A stretch of DNA of 64,000 nucleotides. Source: Candidatus Planktophila lacus. GTDB lineage: Bacteria > Actinomycetota > Actinomycetes > Nanopelagicales > Nanopelagicaceae. The position numbers and the translations under genes were made by a program. The notes beneath the pieces were generated by a model, which saw only the letters and a list, made by a program, of their open reading frames with translations, was not told the DNA's origin and did no database searches. This document shows positions 19,433-26,912 of this stretch, in pieces. The DNA is taken from the NCBI RefSeq assembly GCF_002287925.1, contig NZ_CP016769.1:1302001-1366000 (forward strand), read 5' to 3'. Every line of letters begins with the position of its first letter. The stretch's first letter is position 1.

Positions 19433-19438
19433 TAGAAT
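19433..19438 (+). promoter_or_regulatory. Leaderless -10 of metZ
   Basis: TAGAAT (five of six bases of TATAAT) lies 7 bases before the GTG at 19446. There is no Shine-Dalgarno sequence. Confidence 0.5.
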
Positions 19439-19445
19439 TCTCGGT

Positions 19446-20669
19446 GTGAGTAATGAGATCTGGGGTTACCAACCAACCAATCAACGGCCTGCACCAGATT
19501 GGGAAATCAACCCTCAAACTGCAGCAGTGCGTGCCGGTCTTGCTCGTTCTGGTTTTGGCGAAACATCTGAGGCCCTTTATTTAAATAGTGGCTTTACATA
19601 TTCCTCCGCTCAAGAAGCATTTGATGCATTCGCTGATGAGACAGATCATTACTTGTATAGCCGTTTCCATAATCCCACAGTGCAGATGTTTGAAAAGCGT
19701 TTGGCTGCAATTGAAGGCGCAGAATATTGCGTTGCAACAGGTTCTGGAATGTCCGCCATGTTCGCATCTGTCGCCTGTCTTGTTAAAGCTGGAGATCACG
19801 TAGTCGCATCAGCTGCGATGTTTAGTTCTTGCCACGTTGTGTTAACTGAGATATTGCCCAAGTGGGGCGTTACCGTAGAGCTTGTAAAAGGAAATGACTC
19901 AACAGTTTGGGCTGCAGCGTTAAGCAAACCGACAAAAGTCGTCTTTATCGAATCTCCAAGTAATCCTTTAATGGAAATAGTTGATATCCGTATGGTTAGC
20001 GATCTGGCTCATAAAGTTGGCGCCACTGTGATCGTTGATAACGTTATGGCTTCTCCGGTTTTGCAGAAACCCCTTGAACTCGGTGCAGATGTAGTTATGT
20101 ACTCCGCAACAAAACATATTGACGGTCAAGGGCGCGTACTTGCTGGAGCAGTTCTTGGTTCCTTCTCCTATATTCACGAACATTTAATTCCATTTAATCG
20201 CCACACTGGTCCATCACTAAGTCCTTTTAACGCCTGGGTGCTTTTAAAATCTTTAGAAACTATGGAGATGCGCGTTCAACGTATGTGTGAAAATGCCCAT
20301 GCGATTGCTGAATTTCTAGAGACTCGCAAAGAGATTAAATCTGTTAAATACCCTGGGCTAAAGTCGCATCCAGATTATGTAACTGTTCAGAAGCAAATGA
20401 CTGGCGGCGGAAGCACAATCGGGATCGAATTTGCTGGCAGCCAAAAAGATGCTTTCGCCTTTATGGATGCTCTGCGAATTATTGATATCTCTAACAATTT
20501 AGGCGATAGCAAATCACTTATTACCCACCCATCTTCTACAACTCATCGCCGTTTAGCGCCAGATGTTCAAGCCGAGATGGGTATTACTCCTTCAGTGCTT
20601 CGCCTGTCAGTTGGGCTAGAGCATGTAGATGATTTGATAAAGGATTTAACTCAAGCCTTTAAAAGTTGA
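19446..20669 (+). CDS. metZ: O-succinylhomoserine sulfhydrylase / cystathionine gamma-synthase family
   Basis: This 407-residue PLP enzyme of the Cys/Met metabolism family probably makes homocysteine from an activated homoserine and sulfide. Motifs are YSRFHNPTVQMFEKRLAAIEGAE, GSGMSAMFA, the FIESPSNPLMEI stretch, and the PLP lysine in YSATKHIDGQGR (near residue 213). The overall shape fits MetZ better than MetB or MetC. I chose the GTG at 19446 over a TTG at 19425 because TAGAAT lies 7 bases before it. Its stop overlaps the ctaB gene on the other strand by 19 bases. lysC and asd at 61031-63393 supply the same amino-acid family. Confidence 0.9.
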   Translation: MSNEIWGYQPTNQRPAPDWEINPQTAAVRAGLARSGFGETSEALYLNSGFTYSSAQEAFDAFADETDHYLYSRFHNPTVQMFEKRLAAIEGAEYCVATGSGMSAMFASVACLVKAGDHVVASAAMFSSCHVVLTEILPKWGVTVELVKGNDSTVWAAALSKPTKVVFIESPSNPLMEIVDIRMVSDLAHKVGATVIVDNVMASPVLQKPLELGADVVMYSATKHIDGQGRVLAGAVLGSFSYIHEHLIPFNRHTGPSLSPFNAWVLLKSLETMEMRVQRMCENAHAIAEFLETRKEIKSVKYPGLKSHPDYVTVQKQMTGGGSTIGIEFAGSQKDAFAFMDALRIIDISNNLGDSKSLITHPSSTTHRRLAPDVQAEMGITPSVLRLSVGLEHVDDLIKDLTQAFKS

Positions 20670-21547
20670 GCCGCAACAAGCAAAACAGATAGCAGGCTCA
20701 AGTAAGTAATAGACCATTGAAAAATTTTTCCTGCAGTTTTCTCATAATTTACTGATTTTTCATTTAAGCCACGGAGTTGAGCGGCGAAAACTAATCCCAG
20801 TGCAACCGTAACCGCCATCGCCCAGTTCTGTAGCTCTGCATTAATTATTAGCGCTACTGACGAAGCAATCATGGCAATTGTATAGATCCACATCTGACGA
20901 AGTAGATGTGTCTTACTGGCTACAACTGGCAGCATTGGAATATGCGCGGCAGCGTAGTCATCCTTATATTTAATTGCTAAAGCCCAAAAATGAGGCGGTG
21001 TCCAGAAGAAGATAACTAGGAAAAAAGACCACGCGGTAACCGAGAGCGAATTTGTAACAGCAGCCCAACCGATTAGCGCTGGCATACATCCTGCTGCCCC
21101 GCCCCAAACAATATTCTGCGGAGTGCGCTTCTTTAGCAAAATTGTGTAAACCCAAACGTAGAAAACAATTGCAGTTGCAGTTAGTGCGGTTGTTAGCGCG
21201 TTTGTATATACCGCAAAAATTAGAAGTGATATCAAGCCAATTAAAGTTGCAAAGATTAGCGCTTCGGCTTTTGTAAGTACACCAGTTGCAAGTGGCCGCT
21301 TTGCCGTGCGCTTCATTAACTTATCTGATTCGGATTCGATCACCATGTTAAATGCATTTGCACTTCCGGCAGCGAGGGTTCCACCAATTAAAGTTGCCAT
21401 GGTTAAGGTGAGTGAAGGCAGACCTTCATTTGCTAAGACCATCGAAGGAAGAGTTGAAACCAATAAAAGCTCGACTACGCGTAACTTCATGAGGTCTACA
21501 AATCCGCGAACCTTTACAGAAGGTTTTACGCGTGAATTCGTGGACAC
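20651..21547 (-). CDS. ctaB: Protoheme IX farnesyltransferase (heme O synthase)
   Basis: This integral membrane prenyltransferase attaches a farnesyl group to heme b for cytochrome oxidase. It has several hydrophobic segments and the first Asp-rich region in NMVIESESDKLMKRTAKRPL (about residues 65-84). There the usual Asp-x-x-hydrophobic-Asp core reads E-S-E-S-D, a mild departure from the common form. FWTPPHFWALAIKYKDDYAAA is the second conserved region. The GTG at 21547 (298 residues) is preferred over a TTG at 21553 because TAATCT lies exactly 6 bases before the GTG. No cox genes are adjacent. Confidence 0.92.
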   Translation of the reverse strand: MSTNSRVKPSVKVRGFVDLMKLRVVELLLVSTLPSMVLANEGLPSLTLTMATLIGGTLAAGSANAFNMVIESESDKLMKRTAKRPLATGVLTKAEALIFATLIGLISLLIFAVYTNALTTALTATAIVFYVWVYTILLKKRTPQNIVWGGAAGCMPALIGWAAVTNSLSVTAWSFFLVIFFWTPPHFWALAIKYKDDYAAAHIPMLPVVASKTHLLRQMWIYTIAMIASSVALIINAELQNWAMAVTVALGLVFAAQLRGLNEKSVNYEKTAGKIFQWSITYLSLLSVLLVAAQLLKA

Positions 21548-21553
21548 AGGCAA

Positions 21554-21559
21554 AGATTA
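21554..21559 (-). promoter_or_regulatory. Leaderless -10 of ctaB
   Basis: TAATCT on the minus strand with 6 bases to the GTG at 21547. It decides the start codon. Confidence 0.45.
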
Positions 21560-21658
21560 CTCAGCATTAATGTGCCGCGTTCTCATGGTCCTCTAAGGAA
21601 GGACGCCTATTGTGCGTATTGACGCTAAAACTTGCTATCAAAGATAGGGATATGACCA

Positions 21659-22099
21659 ATGACACCTCCAAAGAAGCCTGACTGGATCGAGATCGCCGAA
21701 AACGATGGCGGTTTAAATCAACCAGCACCTAAGGCAAAGAAGAGCCGTCCAGTACTTATTGCTGCGACTGCATTGGTTCTGACTTTCGGTGGCGCTGTTG
21801 TAGCCCAAACAAATCAAGGTGGGACTGGGGATACTCAGCAGCCTCAATTGGTGCAGGCATCGCAATCAGCCACAATGGCGACTCCGGCGCTAAGCGCCGT
21901 AACGCCACAATCAACATCTCCAAATTTATCTAGTTCTGTGCAATCACCGTCGATAAAAGCTCCTTCAATTGGCAAAAACACTCTTCCGGCCATTGCTACC
22001 CCACCAAATATGAATGGCGGAGATGACGATGATGAAGATGAGGACGAAGATGAGGACGAAGGTGATGACGAAGATGATGACGACCGTGACGATCATTAA
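21659..22099 (+). CDS. Single-pass membrane protein with a highly acidic C-terminal tail
   Basis: I do not recognise this 146-residue protein. It has a short cytoplasmic N-terminus (KKPDWIEIAEN), basic residues, one membrane segment at about 31-50, a Ser/Thr/Pro/Gln-rich linker (about 51-117) and a tail of ~28 residues that are almost all Asp or Glu, ending in RDDH. If the positive-inside rule holds, the acidic tail is outside the cell, where it could bind cations. AGGGA lies 8 bases before the ATG. A 5-base-stem palindrome (CTATC, AAA, GATAG) at 21636-21648 lies just upstream. A beta-propeller gene follows by 18 bases on the same strand. Confidence 0.75.
   Translation: MTPPKKPDWIEIAENDGGLNQPAPKAKKSRPVLIAATALVLTFGGAVVAQTNQGGTGDTQQPQLVQASQSATMATPALSAVTPQSTSPNLSSSVQSPSIKAPSIGKNTLPAIATPPNMNGGDDDDEDEDEDEDEGDDEDDDDRDDH
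22021..22096 (+). repeat. Low-complexity GAT/GAC/GAA/GAG codon tract
   Basis: A run of Asp and Glu codons with few interruptions (Gly, Arg) that encodes the acidic tail. Different synonymous codons alternate. It probably varies in length between strains. Confidence 0.7.
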
Positions 22100-22105
22100 T
22101 GCCAG

Positions 22106-22111
22106 TAAAGT
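22106..22111 (+). promoter_or_regulatory. Leaderless -10 of the beta-propeller gene
   Basis: TAAAGT, then exactly 6 bases, then the GTG at 22118. No Shine-Dalgarno sequence is seen. Confidence 0.5.
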
Positions 22112-22117
22112 TAGCGA

Positions 22118-23218
22118 GTGCCTCGCAAACTAGTTAAGAAGATTTCACTGGCAGTTACTTGTCTGCTCCTAACTGGCATCGCTAGCCCGATTAGCCAGGC
22201 GAATAGCCAAGATCTTTCTGCTTCGAAAAAGATCGTTTTAGTAAAAACCATTAACGGTGCGATTGCACCTAAATCGGTTGAGGCATCAAATAGCGGGCTA
22301 GTCAGCGCCCATAACATGATGTATCGCCATAGCGTGACCCTTTATAACGCGCAGACGATGGAGCTTGAAGCTACGATTCCTGATTCGGTAAAACTCTCAG
22401 ATTTTGGCTACTCGAAATATTCTGGAACATATAAAGGCTCACCTGTAGAAGGCGCCTTCTCTCCTGATGGCAATTATCTTTACTTCACAAATTATGCGAT
22501 GTATGGCAAAGGCTTTAACAGAGAAGGAACCGACACTTGTTCTCCTAGCGATAACTACGATAAAAGTTTTCTATCGCGCGTAGAACTTTCAACTAAGAAA
22601 ATTGATGCGATCTATCCTGTCGGTTCAGTTCCTAAGGTTGTTAAAGTCTCACCGGATAATAAATATATTCTTATATCGAATTGGTGTTCCTACACAGTCA
22701 CAATCATTTCTGTAGAAACTCAACAGGTAGTAAAAACTATAAAAATTGGTCGATATCCGCGGGGCATTGCAATCACCAGCGATAGCAAATTCGCTTATGT
22801 TGCCGAAATGGGTGGAAACCGAATCCACCAGATCAACCTGGAAGATTTCTCAGTTAACTACATACCAATTGGATCAAACCCTCGTGCAATTGTGCTCTCC
22901 CCAGATAACACAAAACTTTATGCAACTTTGAATATCTCGGGAAAAGTTATCGCTTGGGACTTAGCTACAAATAAGGCGATTAAGAGCGTGGCTACTGGAA
23001 AATCCGCACGTAGTTTGGCGATCTCAACAGATGGCTCAGCGCTTTATGTAGTCAATTTTAGAAGCGGGACTTTATCTGTCGTCAGTACAGAAACAATGAA
23101 AGTCTTGCAGAACGTCAAGGTTTGTAGCGAACCTATCGGAGTTACTTACGATCAAACCGAATCAAAGACCTGGGTGGCTTGTTACGGCGGTTCAATTAAA
23201 GTATTTGCACCTCAGTAA
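22118..23218 (+). CDS. Secreted YVTN-type beta-propeller protein
   Basis: This 366-residue protein has a signal peptide (MPRKLVKKIS, then a hydrophobic core, cleavage near SQANS). At least six repeats carry the pattern of YVTN/surface-layer propellers, for example VKVSPDNKYILISN, IAITSDSKFAYVAEMGGN, IVLSPDNTKLYATLN and LAISTDGSALYVVNFRSGT. Four cysteines in the mature region could form disulfides. Such propellers serve in cell-surface binding or as lyase-like scaffolds, and no catalytic site was identified. It follows the acidic membrane protein but has its own -10, and its end overlaps dacB by 23 bases on the opposite strand. Confidence 0.82.
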   Translation: MPRKLVKKISLAVTCLLLTGIASPISQANSQDLSASKKIVLVKTINGAIAPKSVEASNSGLVSAHNMMYRHSVTLYNAQTMELEATIPDSVKLSDFGYSKYSGTYKGSPVEGAFSPDGNYLYFTNYAMYGKGFNREGTDTCSPSDNYDKSFLSRVELSTKKIDAIYPVGSVPKVVKVSPDNKYILISNWCSYTVTIISVETQQVVKTIKIGRYPRGIAITSDSKFAYVAEMGGNRIHQINLEDFSVNYIPIGSNPRAIVLSPDNTKLYATLNISGKVIAWDLATNKAIKSVATGKSARSLAISTDGSALYVVNFRSGTLSVVSTETMKVLQNVKVCSEPIGVTYDQTESKTWVACYGGSIKVFAPQ

Positions 23219-24389
23219 CAACAGTTGCGCTTTCCGGTGCAGGAATAGCCAACGGCGCAGCAATCTTGGCTAGATAACGATCTAAAGTCTTGCGTGCACG
23301 ATCACTTGCTGAATTAGTTCTACGAATCTTGTCGGCGATGATTACAAATGCGTATTCACGATCGCCAGATTGCACATAGCCAGCCAGGCTTACGGTTCCG
23401 GTAAGCGTGCCAGTCTTTGCCTTAACCAAACCAACCGCATCCGGAGCCGTCTCGATATAGCGATTTCGCAGCGTTCCACTTTCTCCACCGACCGGAAGAC
23501 TCTCAATCAACCTTGAAAGAACTGGATCGGAATGAATTTTGTAGAGCAGTTGTGCAAGTACGTGTGCAGTTATTTTATTCTGTCGAGATAAACCACTGGC
23601 ATCAATAACGACTATCTGCGCTGGATTTATCCCAAATGAAATCAAAATCTCTGCGAAGGTAACTGCTACGCCTTCATCGTTAAATTCATTGCCAGCATAC
23701 TTTGCGGCGATCTTAGCCATGCGTTCTGAAAGTTGGTTATCACTCCAAAGCAAGAACCAATCAAGCATCTTTATAACTTGTGGTGATTCTGAAGTTAAAA
23801 TCTCTTCGCTAACTAATGAAGTAGCCTTTTCATCGCTTACCTTGATAAATGCAGCGGTAACTCCACGTTTCTTGTAGAAGGCTTTATAACTTGCAACTTC
23901 GTTGGCATAGATACCGTTGTAATAAACCTTTAACTTCTTTATCGAACCGCCTGAGCTCTCTTTAACTTTACTAAGGCTATTAAAGGCAATCCGTGGAAAA
24001 GAGGTGCGCTTCATCTTTGTTGCAACCCGATGATCCATCGAAATCCAAGGATCAAACTCGCCATCGATAACAATTGAATCAGGAACCGTGCCGAGTGAAA
24101 CTCGAGTTGTAAAGACTTGGTCAGGCTGTAAGTGTTTTAAGGTGGCCGCGGCTGCAAGAATCTTCATTGTCGAAGCGGGCTTGCGTTGTGAAAATGCATT
24201 TGATTCAAAGACGATCTCGCCGGTGCTTACATCAATTAACGACACCGATGGATTACTTAACTCTGGCTCTACCGCTAGACGCGAGAAAACGCTGGCTGCT
24301 GAGATGGGATCAAATGCAGAAGCGCTAGGAGTGATAGCCAATACCGCTGCGGTCAGCAGCGCAGAGCGCCTAACAAAACTATTAAACAA
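23196..24389 (-). CDS. dacB: D-alanyl-D-alanine carboxypeptidase/endopeptidase (PBP4, S13 family)
   Basis: The 397-residue penicillin-binding protein trims peptidoglycan stem peptides outside the membrane. After a signal peptide (ending SASAF) come the three active-site motifs: SxxK as ASTMK near residue 72, SxN as SDN in LLWSDNQLSE, and KTG in VKAKTGTLTGTVSLAG. The start is a TTG, with no better start upstream. The gene lies 8 bases after a small membrane-protein gene. A dacB-type gene near hpt and tilS is usual in actinobacteria, and here it is about 9 kb away. Confidence 0.93.
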   Translation of the reverse strand: MFNSFVRRSALLTAAVLAITPSASAFDPISAASVFSRLAVEPELSNPSVSLIDVSTGEIVFESNAFSQRKPASTMKILAAAATLKHLQPDQVFTTRVSLGTVPDSIVIDGEFDPWISMDHRVATKMKRTSFPRIAFNSLSKVKESSGGSIKKLKVYYNGIYANEVASYKAFYKKRGVTAAFIKVSDEKATSLVSEEILTSESPQVIKMLDWFLLWSDNQLSERMAKIAAKYAGNEFNDEGVAVTFAEILISFGINPAQIVVIDASGLSRQNKITAHVLAQLLYKIHSDPVLSRLIESLPVGGESGTLRNRYIETAPDAVGLVKAKTGTLTGTVSLAGYVQSGDREYAFVIIADKIRRTNSASDRARKTLDRYLAKIAAPLAIPAPESATVVTEVQIL

Positions 24390-24397
24390 GCGCTGTG

Positions 24398-24745
24398 TTA
24401 CCCAACTGTGGCGATAAGAATATTGAGAACTGTTAGGCCAATTAACGTTAGCCAGATGCTCTTCTTTAATTCGCTCTTCTTCGCGTTTATGTAGCTAAGT
24501 ACCAGAATGGCTAGGACTACCAAGAGCTTTATTCCAACTTTGGTGTGATCTAAGGTCTCATCTGGTTTTGCCGATGAATAAGTACCAACCATCACAAGAC
24601 CTGCCAATAGCGCAGTCGCTGCGGAATGCATTACACCTTTAGAAAGTTTGCGAGGGCTTTTATTCCATTGCATAAGAAGCAGAATAAGAATTCCAGCGAT
24701 CGCCAACATATGTGCGATATATGCGATCAGAAATACAGTCTCCAT
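24398..24745 (-). CDS. Small integral membrane protein, unknown function
   Basis: The 115-residue protein has about four hydrophobic segments (near 4-25, 40-57, 71-88 and 94-113) separated by short basic or polar loops (KSPRKLSKG, SAKPDETLDHTK, NAKKSELKK). I do not recognise the family. It lies just upstream of dacB on the same strand and is probably cotranscribed. Upstream on the minus strand are a -10-like TAATAT (24775-24780) and a duplicated GAAAGG/CTAGAAA sequence before the ATG. Confidence 0.75.
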   Translation of the reverse strand: METVFLIAYIAHMLAIAGILILLLMQWNKSPRKLSKGVMHSAATALLAGLVMVGTYSSAKPDETLDHTKVGIKLLVVLAILVLSYINAKKSELKKSIWLTLIGLTVLNILIATVG

Positions 24746-24784
24746 AGTTTCTAGCCCTTTCTAGCCTTTCTTGCATATTAAGTT

Positions 24785-24790
24785 TAGAGT
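24785..24790 (+). promoter_or_regulatory. Leaderless -10 of the SpoU methyltransferase gene
   Basis: TAGAGT followed by 6 bases and the ATG at 24797, with no Shine-Dalgarno sequence. It is divergent from a TAATAT at 24775-24780. Confidence 0.5.
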
Positions 24791-24796
24791 GCGCAC

Positions 24797-25441
24797 ATGG
24801 AAATAAATACACCTGCCACGATCGGCCCAGGAGAATTTTTTCCTGTTGTAGGTGTTGGTCCTCATGAAAAACCTTGGCCAACAGGTGCTCAATATGACTC
24901 AGAATTGCTTGAGAATGGTGATCGTCGCAATGTTCTAGATCACTATCGCTATTGGTCCGTTGAAGCAATTGTTGCTGATCTCAATACTAAGCGCCATAAA
25001 CTGCATATCGCTATTGAAAATTGGCAACATGACTTAAATATCGGTTCAGTTGTTCGAACTGCAAATGCCTTTAATGTTTCGGCCGTACATATCGTTGGAA
25101 AGCGTGACTGGAATAAGCGTGGCGCAATGGTTACAGATAGATACCTAACCGTTATTCATCACCCCACAATCGCCGACTTTGCAACTTGGTGTAAAGAAAA
25201 TAACCTGCCGATTATCGGAATCGATAACGTCCCGACTTCTAAACAACTTGAAGGAGCGCAATTACCTGAATCATGTGTGCTTTTATTCGGACAAGAAGGC
25301 GCCGGAATGTCAGATGAAGGTATTGAAGTCTGCGAAGTGCTCTATGAGATACGCCAATATGGATCTACTCGTTCCATGAACGCTTCAGCTGCTGGCGCGA
25401 TAGCGATGTATCACTGGGCGCTGCAACACCTACCTCGTTAA
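24797..25441 (+). CDS. TrmH/SpoU family RNA 2'-O-methyltransferase
   Basis: This 214-residue SPOUT-fold enzyme uses S-adenosylmethionine to methylate a ribose of tRNA or rRNA. The three knot motifs are HDLNIGSVVRTANAF (about 78-92), VLLFGQEGAGMSDEGIE, and IRQYGSTRSMNASAAGAIAMY near the C-terminus. An N-terminal ~55-residue extension precedes the catalytic domain. The target nucleotide cannot be told from sequence. Its end overlaps the phosphatase gene on the opposite strand by 12 bases. Confidence 0.9.
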   Translation: MEINTPATIGPGEFFPVVGVGPHEKPWPTGAQYDSELLENGDRRNVLDHYRYWSVEAIVADLNTKRHKLHIAIENWQHDLNIGSVVRTANAFNVSAVHIVGKRDWNKRGAMVTDRYLTVIHHPTIADFATWCKENNLPIIGIDNVPTSKQLEGAQLPESCVLLFGQEGAGMSDEGIEVCEVLYEIRQYGSTRSMNASAAGAIAMYHWALQHLPR

Positions 25442-25927
25442 CTCCTGCAGCAAACCATCTATCGCACGTTCCACCATTCCGAGAACTTCTTCGAATGCCG
25501 AATCAGGTAGCGAATAAGGATCTGGAACTTCGCGATCGCCAGCAATTGTGTAATCAAAGTCGCGCAAGAAATGAACTTTACCGTGCAGTTCTTGATTTTC
25601 AGTAAGCGACAAAACATTTCGGTGGTTGCTGCGATCCATCACCAAAATCAAATCAGATTTCTCCATTCGTGCAGCAGTCATTTCCGACGCGATGTGATCG
25701 AACTTGTAACCTGCTGCTTCCCAAGTTTTCTTGGAAGGTGGATTTGGACCTTCACCTACATGCCAATTTGAAGTTCCCGCACTATCGACCAGAATTTTCG
25801 GTGCGCTCCAAGTAGAAGTTCTATTTGCTAAAACCGCTGCCGCCATTGGAGAACGACAAATATTTCCTAGACAGACCATGGTGATTAAAAGTTCATCGCG
25901 ATTTCGCAGATGAGATAAATCAGGCAC
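25430..25927 (-). CDS. Low-molecular-weight protein-tyrosine phosphatase
   Basis: The 165-residue enzyme has the catalytic P-loop CLGNICRSPMA (about 19-29), the DSAGTSNWHVGE region, MDRSNHRNV, and the general-acid loop VPDPY (about 133-137). Such enzymes remove phosphate from tyrosines of kinases or exported factors. The start is GTG, 7 bases after the TPR gene stop. No tyrosine kinase is nearby. Confidence 0.93.
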   Translation of the reverse strand: MPDLSHLRNRDELLITMVCLGNICRSPMAAAVLANRTSTWSAPKILVDSAGTSNWHVGEGPNPPSKKTWEAAGYKFDHIASEMTAARMEKSDLILVMDRSNHRNVLSLTENQELHGKVHFLRDFDYTIAGDREVPDPYSLPDSAFEEVLGMVERAIDGLLQELTR

Positions 25928-25934
25928 GAGTTAT

Positions 25935-26888
25935 TTAGTCGCCTAAATCATCCGAGACGGGGACATCTTCCATCGCCTCGCGCACAGCAACCAAGCGGCG
26001 GTCGATTTCATCTGCTTCAGCCATACGACCAAGAGCGCGAAGCACTTTGGTCATACGGGTTTCGATATCAACAATTAGTTCGAAATCCTTTGGTTCTTCT
26101 TCAGAAATAATCTGCAGAACACCATCTAACGTCGCCAGACCTTCATCGAGTTTTCCGAGTAGAACTTCGGCTTTTCCGTATTCGTAGAGCGCAAAGGTTT
26201 CACGGCGGTGATCATGGCCGGTTTCAAAGACATCGATCGCCTTGCGAGCAGCTTCGATCGCTTTTTCGCCATCGCCGAGTTCGACATAGCAAGATGCGAT
26301 CTTCTGATCACAGCGTGCAACTTGAATAACTTCTTTTTCGGTCTTAAAAATCAAACGAGCTTCTTTAAAGGTAGTAATTGCCTGGTCGTACTGCTTTAGC
26401 TCGCGATATGCGCAACCAAGCAAATGGAGATCATTAGCGGCACCGATTTGATTTCCATCAACTAAATGCTCTTGCGCACATTCATCCATGATCTCGACAA
26501 CTTTTACAAAGTTCTTCGAGGCATACCACCACTCACCCAATGTGCAGGCAAGTTCTAATGAGAGTGGAGATTTGCTCTCGCGCAAAATTTCCACAGCTTT
26601 GCTCATGGCAGTGGCCGCTTCATCCATACGCTTTAACTGATTTAAGTTATAACCAATTGCAGAGTAAGCCTGCGCAAGTCCTTCGCTAGATTCAGCAGCG
26701 CCGAGTTCAGAGAAGATATCGCGCGCGGTTTCGGCAAGTGCTAAAGCTTCGTCGTACTGTCCGCGTGCAAAAATTCGCGCACTTAATTCGTAATATGTAT
26801 TTGCACGATCTGCGCCATGGACCTCTGGAATTCGATCCCAGAGCATCTCTTCGGTTACGAGCTCGTCCTGGCTTTCATCATCGCTCAT
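25935..26888 (-). CDS. Tetratricopeptide-repeat protein
   Basis: The 317-residue cytoplasmic protein has about six TPR-like helical pairs with typical Ala/Gly/Tyr spacing, for example ARGQYDEALALAETARDIFSE, LKQYDQAITTFKEARLIFK and LGDGEKAIEAARKAIDVFE. It is acidic at both ends. TPRs mediate protein contacts and no catalytic part is seen. TAATCT lies 7 bases before the ATG, so a leaderless mRNA is likely. The phosphatase gene follows by 7 bases, so the two may be functionally linked. Confidence 0.85.
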   Translation of the reverse strand: MSDDESQDELVTEEMLWDRIPEVHGADRANTYYELSARIFARGQYDEALALAETARDIFSELGAAESSEGLAQAYSAIGYNLNQLKRMDEAATAMSKAVEILRESKSPLSLELACTLGEWWYASKNFVKVVEIMDECAQEHLVDGNQIGAANDLHLLGCAYRELKQYDQAITTFKEARLIFKTEKEVIQVARCDQKIASCYVELGDGEKAIEAARKAIDVFETGHDHRRETFALYEYGKAEVLLGKLDEGLATLDGVLQIISEEEPKDFELIVDIETRMTKVLRALGRMAEADEIDRRLVAVREAMEDVPVSDDLGD

Positions 26889-26895
26889 GGCGGCG

Positions 26896-26901
26896 AGATT
26901 A
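26896..26901 (-). promoter_or_regulatory. Leaderless -10 of the TPR gene
   Basis: TAATCT on the minus strand with 7 bases to the ATG at 26888. Confidence 0.45.
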
Positions 26902-26912
26902 CTCTTAAATAA

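Larger units (their letters stand above)
17971..19472. repeat. Tandem duplication, copy 2 (1,502 bp)
   Basis: A direct repeat of 16469-17970. Identity runs through 19476, and the sequences differ from 17975/19477 on. The right end holds the original metZ promoter and start. Confidence 0.93.

Noticed and set aside
16469-19472. Insertion sequence or composite transposon as the source of the duplicated ABC genes
   Set aside because: No transposase, no terminal inverted repeats and no target-site duplication beyond CCAA.
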